Shown: in pieces, positions 59,153-64,000 of the stretch
How positions within the stretch are numbered: position 1 is the stretch's first letter
Layout: every line of letters starts with the position of its first letter
DNA from: Microlunatus elymi
GTDB taxonomy: Bacteria; Actinomycetota; Actinomycetes; Propionibacteriales; Propionibacteriaceae
Length of the DNA: 64,000 nt
Assembly (NCBI RefSeq): GCF_007362775.1
Contig: NZ_CP041692.1
Location: forward strand, 372,001-436,000
Reading direction: 5' to 3'
Translations under genes and position numbers: made by a program
Notes under the pieces: generated by a model
Seen by the model: only the letters and a program-made list of their open reading frames with translations
Database searches by the model: none
Told to the model about the DNA's origin: nothing

Positions 59153-60369
59153 GCCCGCGGCGAGTGAACGGTGAGGGTTCGATCTATCCCTATCCGCATG
59201 GGTTTCGGGCGTATGTCTGGGTGACGACTCCGAGTGGTCGTCGGCAGCGGAAGTACGTTACGGGCAAGACGCGTGAGGACGTCCGGGAGAAGTACCTCCG
59301 GCTGCACGAGTCCGCCCGTCGTGGTCCTGTGGTGACGAAGGCTCCGCGCCTTGAGCAGTTTCTTGACGGTTGGCTGGATGAGGTCGTCGAGCCATCGTTG
59401 GCGCCGACGACCGCGGCGAGCTATCGGATGTGTGTTCGGCTCTACATCGTTCCGAGCCTCGGTGCGAAACGGCTGGACAGGATCACTGTGCGCGACGTGC
59501 AGTCGTGGCTGAATCGTCTTCGGGTGACGTGTCAATGCTGTGCGCAGGGCAAGGACGCCTCGCGGGAGAGGCCGCAGTGCTGCGCAGTGGGTCGATGCTG
59601 TAACCAGCTGCTTGGTGATTGGGCAGTGCATCAGGCGTACCGGGTGCTGCGAGCGGCGTTGTCTCAGGCGACTCGGGAGGAGCTCGTGGCGCGTAACGTC
59701 GCGGCGTTGGTTCGGGTGTCCGCTCCGCGAACGCAAGGGCGGGCGGTGTGGACGGTCGAGGATGCGCGCCGGTTCTTGGAGTCGTCGCGGGAGAGTGGCG
59801 ACCCGTATCACGTTGGCTATGTCTTGCTGTTGGTCCTGGGGCTGCGTCGCGGGGAGTTGTTGGGCCTGAAGTGGTCGGACGTCGACCTGGATGCGGCGGA
59901 GGCAAGGATTCGGTGGCAGTTGCAGCGGACGAACGGTGAATTGGTGCTCCGGAGGACGAAGACGTACGCGTCGGAAGCGGTGCTTCCTTTGCCGCAGATC
60001 TGCTCCGACGCTCTGGCGTCGCATCGCGCGTTGGCGAGTGCTTGGCGGCTGGCAGCTGGTCCAGCTTGGCACGACAACGACTTGGTTCTGTCGACGCGCT
60101 ACGGGCTGCCGATTGATCCTCGCAACTTCCACCGGAAGTTCAAGGAGCGTGCAGCGGCTGCCGGGGTGCCGGTGGTTCCGGTGCACTCAACGCGACGGAC
60201 GTGTGCTTCGTTGCTGGTCGAGTTGGATGTGCACCCTCGGGTCGCGATGCAGATCCTTCGGCACAGCCAGATCGCGGTGACGATGGACATCTACAGCCAG
60301 GTCGCCTCCGCCTCGACGCGTGAAGCTTTGACGAAGCTCGGTGGGCGGCTCGATTTCGGGAGGAATTGA
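59149..60369 (+). CDS. int: Tyrosine integrase of AICE 2
   Basis: 406 aa from the ATG at 59149. The N-terminal arm-binding region begins GEGSIYPYPHGFRAYVW. The core-binding domain carries a Cys-rich insert (CQCCAQGKD, QCCAVGRCC) common in actinobacterial integrases and likely to bind a metal. The catalytic domain has Arg in LGLRRGELLGL, H-x-x-R in VHSTRRTCASLL, and the nucleophile Tyr in HSQIAVTMDIYSQV. It lies 79 nt from the att core and targets the same tRNA as the AICE 1 integrase, from a different subfamily. Confidence 0.94.
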   Translation: MSPRRVNGEGSIYPYPHGFRAYVWVTTPSGRRQRKYVTGKTREDVREKYLRLHESARRGPVVTKAPRLEQFLDGWLDEVVEPSLAPTTAASYRMCVRLYIVPSLGAKRLDRITVRDVQSWLNRLRVTCQCCAQGKDASRERPQCCAVGRCCNQLLGDWAVHQAYRVLRAALSQATREELVARNVAALVRVSAPRTQGRAVWTVEDARRFLESSRESGDPYHVGYVLLLVLGLRRGELLGLKWSDVDLDAAEARIRWQLQRTNGELVLRRTKTYASEAVLPLPQICSDALASHRALASAWRLAAGPAWHDNDLVLSTRYGLPIDPRNFHRKFKERAAAAGVPVVPVHSTRRTCASLLVELDVHPRVAMQILRHSQIAVTMDIYSQVASASTREALTKLGGRLDFGRN

Positions 60370-60375
60370 ACGATG

Positions 60376-60396
60376 CTGCTGCAGTTTGCTGCTGCA
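60376..60396. repeat. Integrase arm-type repeats, AICE 2 right arm
   Basis: CTGCTGCA at 60376-60383 and 60389-60396, separated by GTTTG. Matches 30376-30396 with the same phasing. Confidence 0.65.
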
Positions 60397-60447
60397 AGTG
60401 CCGATTTCGGTGCCTCCGATGAGGGCTTGAAATGCGGTCTGACTAGG

Positions 60448-60491
60448 GGTGGAGCTAAGGGGACTCGAACCCCTAACCCCCTGCTTGCAAA
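60448..60491. repeat. Attachment site copy 3 (within tRNA-Ala)
   Basis: The 44-nt core lies within and just beyond the intact tRNA-Ala gene and is identical to copy 1. It marks the right end of AICE 2. Confidence 0.9.
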
Positions 60492-60522
60492 GCAGGTGCG
60501 CTACCAATTGCGCCATAGCCCC
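60450..60522 (-). tRNA. tRNA-Ala (anticodon TGC)
   Basis: 73 nt on the minus strand. The acceptor stem GGGGCTA pairs with TAGCTCC and holds the G3:U70 wobble that defines alanine tRNA. The D-arm, the anticodon loop TTTGCAA with TGC, and the T-arm GGTTCGAGTCC are complete. CCA is not encoded. The 3' half is the integration target, and integration has kept the gene whole. Confidence 0.96.
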
Positions 60523-60540
60523 AGATCGGTTCCCGGTCAG

Positions 60541-60559
60541 GTCCTTCGACAGGCTCACT
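60541..60559. repeat. CTTCGACAGGCTCA dispersed repeat, copy 2
   Basis: Same core as at 6111-6130, just outside the tRNA gene. Confidence 0.55.
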
Positions 60560-60638
60560 GACGTCGTACCAGGTCGACGCCAAAGCTTACGGCACTGCGA
60601 TGATGTCGGACAAAAGCTGACTCATCGAGGAGGTCGGG

Positions 60639-61751
60639 GTGGACATCCACGCCGCGCACGGGGCCCATCGCACACACGGTCCGATCCGGTACGGAGTGGT
60701 CGGCAGCGGCTACCGGACTGAGGCGTTCGTCCGGATCGCCGAACGGATGCCGGAGCGGTTCACGCTGGAGGGCGTGGTCACCAGGACCGAAACGCGCGTG
60801 GACGAGATCGTGGAGGATTGGCAGGTGCCGGCCTACACCGATCTCGGCACATTCCTCGAGCACCATCCGGTCGACTTCATGATCACCTCGACGCCGCATG
60901 CGGTCACCCCGTCGGTGATCGGCGACCTGGTTGCCCGTGAGATCCCGGTGCTGGCGGAGACGCCGCCGGCGCCGGACGTCGACGGGCTGCGAGCGCTCTG
61001 GAAGAACGTCGGGGCGAGCGGGCTGGTGCAGGTGGCCGAGCAATATCCGTACGCCCCGGGCAACGCGGCCCGACGCGCGCTGCTGGAAACCGGCGCACTC
61101 GGCGACCCCACCTGGGCCTACGTCTCCTCGACGCAGACCTACCACGCGGTTGCCCTGCTGCGGCACTTGCTCGGCGTCGAATTCGAACCTGCTCGGGTCA
61201 GCGCCCAGCAGTTCGAGCTGCCGGTGGTCGACCCGCAGACCCGTGCCGGCTGGGCCGACGACCTCGAACCGCAGAACCGCAGGACCACCCTGGCCACCCT
61301 CGACTTCGGCGGCCGGGTCGGCGTGTACGACTACACCGACAACCAGGTCCGCAATCCGATCCGCGGCAACCGGATGCTGGTCCGCGGCACCCACGGCGAA
61401 CTCGCCGATGACCAACTCACCCGACTGGCCGCGCCGAAACAGCCGCTGCGGTCCGAGCTCACCCGCTGGCAGACCGGCGAATACCTCAGCTTCGAGGAAC
61501 GCGACCTCTACCAGATCGGCGACGGCGAACGCGTCCTCTACCGCAACCCCTACTTCGGCGCCCGGCTGTCGGAGGAGGAGATCGCCGTCGCCACGCTGCT
61601 GGAACGCACCGGTCATTGGGTCCGCGACGGCGGCGAACCGCCCTACCCGCTGGCTCAGGCTGCGCAGGACCAGCTGCTCGCGCTGGCGATCGCCGAGTCG
61701 GCACGGAACGGTTCGGTGGTGCAGACCGAGCGGGAGGATTGGGCCGGATAA
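60639..61751 (+). CDS. Gfo/Idh/MocA-family protein
   Basis: 370 aa from the GTG at 60639, with GAGGAGG in front. The N-terminal Rossmann fold has the dinucleotide loop VVGSGYRTEAFV. The C-terminal alpha/beta domain follows (about 130-330). The usual EKP motif, whose Lys is catalytic, reads ETP (VLAETPPAPD), so sugar dehydrogenase activity may be altered or lost. No operon partner is evident. Confidence 0.85.
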   Translation: MDIHAAHGAHRTHGPIRYGVVGSGYRTEAFVRIAERMPERFTLEGVVTRTETRVDEIVEDWQVPAYTDLGTFLEHHPVDFMITSTPHAVTPSVIGDLVAREIPVLAETPPAPDVDGLRALWKNVGASGLVQVAEQYPYAPGNAARRALLETGALGDPTWAYVSSTQTYHAVALLRHLLGVEFEPARVSAQQFELPVVDPQTRAGWADDLEPQNRRTTLATLDFGGRVGVYDYTDNQVRNPIRGNRMLVRGTHGELADDQLTRLAAPKQPLRSELTRWQTGEYLSFEERDLYQIGDGERVLYRNPYFGARLSEEEIAVATLLERTGHWVRDGGEPPYPLAQAAQDQLLALAIAESARNGSVVQTEREDWAG

Positions 61752-61825
61752 TGATCGGCTGAGACCTCCGCGGCAACCCCCTTAAGGGTTCTGCGGCTGC
61801 TTGCCCTGGTCGTACCCTAGAGCCC

Positions 61826-62245
61826 ATGTGGTCGCAGCGGGAGGTCATCGATTACGCGCTGCAGCGTCGTGCAACTCTGACGGCGATGCGGCAGCCGGTG
61901 CGTAATCTGGCGTCCCTGGATGCCTGCGACGCCGATCCGATGTTGGTCCGGGCCGCGAAGCATCACGGCGAAACCACCGACGACGCCTGCCCGGTCTGCA
62001 GCAGCGACGAGATGGTGCATCTGCACTACGTCTTCGGCGACCAGCTCGGGCAGTACTCCGGCCGGATCAAGAAGCTGGCCGAGCTGGACCTGATGCAGAA
62101 CCAGTTCGGTGAGTTCAAGGTCGTGGTGGTCGAGGTCTGCCCGGCCTGCGGTTGGAACCACATGATCACTTCGTATCTGCTTGGCGACGGGGTCAAGCGC
62201 AAGCCCCCACGCCGCCAGCAGACCGTCGAGGACATCTATGGCTGA
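61826..62245 (+). CDS. DUF5318 family zinc-ribbon-like protein
   Basis: 139 aa. Two Cys pairs (CPVCSSDE at about residue 53 and CPACGWNH at about 112) probably bind zinc. The text (VIDYALQRRATLTAMRQ) and position directly before a class A penicillin-binding protein match actinobacterial DUF5318. Function unknown. It overlaps the next gene by 8 nt. Confidence 0.82.
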   Translation: MWSQREVIDYALQRRATLTAMRQPVRNLASLDACDADPMLVRAAKHHGETTDDACPVCSSDEMVHLHYVFGDQLGQYSGRIKKLAELDLMQNQFGEFKVVVVEVCPACGWNHMITSYLLGDGVKRKPPRRQQTVEDIYG

Positions 62246-64000
62246 ATCCAACCGGAGGACCCGCTCGGGGACCTCCGCCAAGACAGGTGCGTCCACAGCC
62301 AAGAAGGCAACCGCCAACAAGGCCACCGGCAGGAAGCAGAAGAAGAAGCGCGGCCCGGGCCGGATCATCGGCCGGATCGCGCTCACCATGTTGATCTTGG
62401 TCGTGGTCGGCGGCCTCGCCTCGGCAGCGTTCGTCGGCGTCTCCTACCAGCGGCTGACCGTGCCCGACCCGAACGCCGAATTCACCACCAACACGACCAA
62501 CATCTACTACCACAACGGCAAGACCAAGCTCGGCGACATCGCCATCCAGAATCGGCAGTCCATCCGGTACGACCAGATGCCCGATTCGATCAAGAACGCC
62601 GTGGTGGCCGCCGAGAATAAGACCTTCTGGACCGACCCCGGCTACTCCATCCAGGGCATGATCCGGGCCGGCGCCAACATCGTCCGCGGCGGTTCGCTGC
62701 AGAGCGGTTCGACCATCACCCAGCAGTACATCAAGATCATGTACTTGTCGCAGGAGCAGACCGCGAGCCGCAAGTACAAGGAGATCCTGCTGGCCCGCAA
62801 GCTGTCCCAGCAGATGTCCAAGCAGGACATCCTCACCGGTTACCTGAACACGATCTACTTCGGCCGGGGCGCCTACGGGATTCAGGCCGCCAGCAAGGCC
62901 TACTTCGACGAGGACGCCTCCGAGCTCACCGTGCCGCAGTCCGCGGTACTGGCCGCCGTACTGAACAGCCCGTCCTACTTCGACCCGGAGGAGAACGGCG
63001 GCGACCCCGATCCACTGCTCGGCCGCTACCGCTACGTCCTCACCTCCATGCAGGAGTCCGGCTTCCTCACCGCAGCCCAGGAAGCCAAGTACGCAAAGAA
63101 ACTTCCGAAGTTCCCCAAGATCAAAGTCAGCGAGAAGTACGGCGGTTCGCAGGGCTTCCTGATGAAGGCGGTCGAGTCCGAGCTGTCCACCCTGCCGGTC
63201 GATCAGGCCCAGGTCCGCGGTGGCGGTTACAAGATCATCACCACCTTCGACAAGTCGGCGCAGGACGCAGCAGTTCAGGCCGCCCAGGACAACACCGCGC
63301 AGGCAGCCCAGCTGGCCGGCCGGAAGAAGTCCAACCTGCACGCGGCGATCGCCTCGGTGGACACCGACACCGGTGGTGTGGTGGCGATGTACGGCGGCCC
63401 GGACTACATCAAGAACTCGCGCAACTGGGCGACCACCCCGCGGGCCGCGGCGTCGACCTTCAAGCCGTTCGCGTTGGCGACCGGACTGGAGAACGGCTTC
63501 AGCCTGTATTCGATCATGAACGGCAACACGTTCACCCCGCCCGGCGACGGGGTGCCGATCCGCAACGAGTTCTCCACCCAGTACGGCCCGGTCACCCTGC
63601 TGAAGGCGACGGCCGACTCGATCAACACCGCCTTTGTTGATCTTGACACCAAGCTGCCCGGCGACGGTCCGCAAAAGGTGATCGACACCGCGCAGAAGCT
63701 CGGTGCGGTGAAGCAGAAGGGTGCCCAGGACTGGGTGGCCAACAACCGGGTCGCGATCGGCAGCGCCCAGGTCAGCCCCCTCAACATGGCCAATGCGTAC
63801 GCCACCTTTGCCAACAACGGCGAATACCTGCAGAACCACGTGATCTCCGAGATCCTGGACAACCACGGCAAGGTGATCTACCAGGCCGATCCGAAGCCGA
63901 AGCGGGCGATCTCCTCCGACGTCGCCGCCGACGTCACCTACGCCCTGCAGGGTGTTGTCAAGGACGGCACCGGCACCGCGGCCCAGTCGTTGGGCCGGCC
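62238..64000 (+). CDS. Class A penicillin-binding protein (cut by the window end)
   Basis: At least 587 aa. A Lys/Thr-rich cytoplasmic tail and one membrane helix (about 48-72) precede the GT51 glycosyltransferase domain (VVAAENKTFWTDPGYSIQGM with its Glu, then SGSTITQQYIK and LSQQMSKQDILTGYLNTIYF). The transpeptidase domain begins at about 370 and has the active Ser in STFKPFAL (about Ser406). The SxN and KTG motifs lie at or past the end. It polymerises and cross-links peptidoglycan at the membrane. It overlaps DUF5318. Confidence 0.92.
   Translation, partial: MAESNRRTRSGTSAKTGASTAKKATANKATGRKQKKKRGPGRIIGRIALTMLILVVVGGLASAAFVGVSYQRLTVPDPNAEFTTNTTNIYYHNGKTKLGDIAIQNRQSIRYDQMPDSIKNAVVAAENKTFWTDPGYSIQGMIRAGANIVRGGSLQSGSTITQQYIKIMYLSQEQTASRKYKEILLARKLSQQMSKQDILTGYLNTIYFGRGAYGIQAASKAYFDEDASELTVPQSAVLAAVLNSPSYFDPEENGGDPDPLLGRYRYVLTSMQESGFLTAAQEAKYAKKLPKFPKIKVSEKYGGSQGFLMKAVESELSTLPVDQAQVRGGGYKIITTFDKSAQDAAVQAAQDNTAQAAQLAGRKKSNLHAAIASVDTDTGGVVAMYGGPDYIKNSRNWATTPRAAASTFKPFALATGLENGFSLYSIMNGNTFTPPGDGVPIRNEFSTQYGPVTLLKATADSINTAFVDLDTKLPGDGPQKVIDTAQKLGAVKQKGAQDWVANNRVAIGSAQVSPLNMANAYATFANNGEYLQNHVISEILDNHGKVIYQADPKPKRAISSDVAADVTYALQGVVKDGTGTAAQSLGR

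Larger units (their letters stand above)
30248..60491. mobile_element. AICE 2 (conjugative element carrying a RiPP cluster)
   Basis: About 30 kb between the attachment copies at 30248 and 60448. The right end has GntR, two small genes, FtsK/TraSA, RepSA, Xis and Int, in the same order as AICE 1. The left end carries a T4SS-like module. The middle holds a protease/regulator pair, a broken restriction-type gene, an IS1380-family element and a RiPP cluster with visibly lower GC. The integrase is next to the intact tRNA-Ala. Confidence 0.87.

Noticed and set aside
60187-60558. Minus-strand frame crossing the tRNA (MAQLVAHLLCKQGVRG)
   Set aside because: A well-known false frame produced by tRNA sequence.
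62193-63866. 557-codon open frame on the minus strand
   Set aside because: Antisense to the penicillin-binding protein gene.
1-64000. CRISPR array
   Set aside because: No series of evenly spaced identical repeats with unique spacers was seen; the repeats found are pairs, GATC-type words or YD-coding repeats.

Overview
The window is high-GC actinobacterial DNA. A Propionibacteriaceae/Microlunatus-like host is plausible, but that is inferred only from gene content and style (DLW-39, DUF5318, HesB-like and IunH-like genes). Ordinary chromosome lies at both ends. On the left (1-13.2 kb) are a BNR lipoprotein, an FtsX-type ABC transporter, a LuxR-type two-component system, an MFS permease and several small conserved genes. 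On the right (60.5-64 kb) are tRNA-Ala(TGC), a Gfo/Idh-family protein, a DUF5318 protein and a class A penicillin-binding protein cut by the window end.

Between them lie two actinomycete integrative and conjugative elements (AICEs) inserted in tandem at tRNA-Ala. Three copies of a 44-nt piece of the tRNA (13250, 30248 and 60448) bound them. Element 1 (about 17 kb) has GntR - small genes - FtsK/TraSA - RepSA - Xis - Int at its right end. Its cargo is an IS21-family element with an extra middle gene, an Rhs/YD-repeat protein with a small membrane partner, and two Nudix genes, one split by an IS3-family element. Element 2 (about 30 kb) has the same backbone (GntR, FtsK, RepSA, Xis, Int). It also carries a type IV secretion-like module (30.8-38.4 kb: pilin-like, VirB3-like, VirB4, VirB6-like, VirB8-like, lysozyme/M23 hydrolase), an XRE-ImmA/IrrE protease pair and a decayed EVE/SRA-type restriction gene.

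The most interesting cargo is a RiPP gene cluster in element 2 (42.6-53.2 kb), visibly less GC-rich than its surroundings. It encodes short precursors with C-terminal Cys motifs (CSGCSGCVGCSGSC, CDGCQGCSGC and, on the other strand, CSSTGCGGACSPC), a GT4 glycosyltransferase fused to a C-terminal part that may contain a PqqD/RRE-like domain, a 68-aa protein with CDICQAC, a DUF692/MNIO iron oxidase, an ABC exporter, a second GT4 glycosyltransferase and a Clp-N protein. Most genes overlap by 1-4 nt. A Cys-rich protein lies beside the minus-strand precursor, and an IS1380-family element separates that arm from the main operon. Together this looks like an MNIO-modified and possibly glycosylated Cys-rich peptide carried by a conjugative element. 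I know of no described RiPP class with this gene set.
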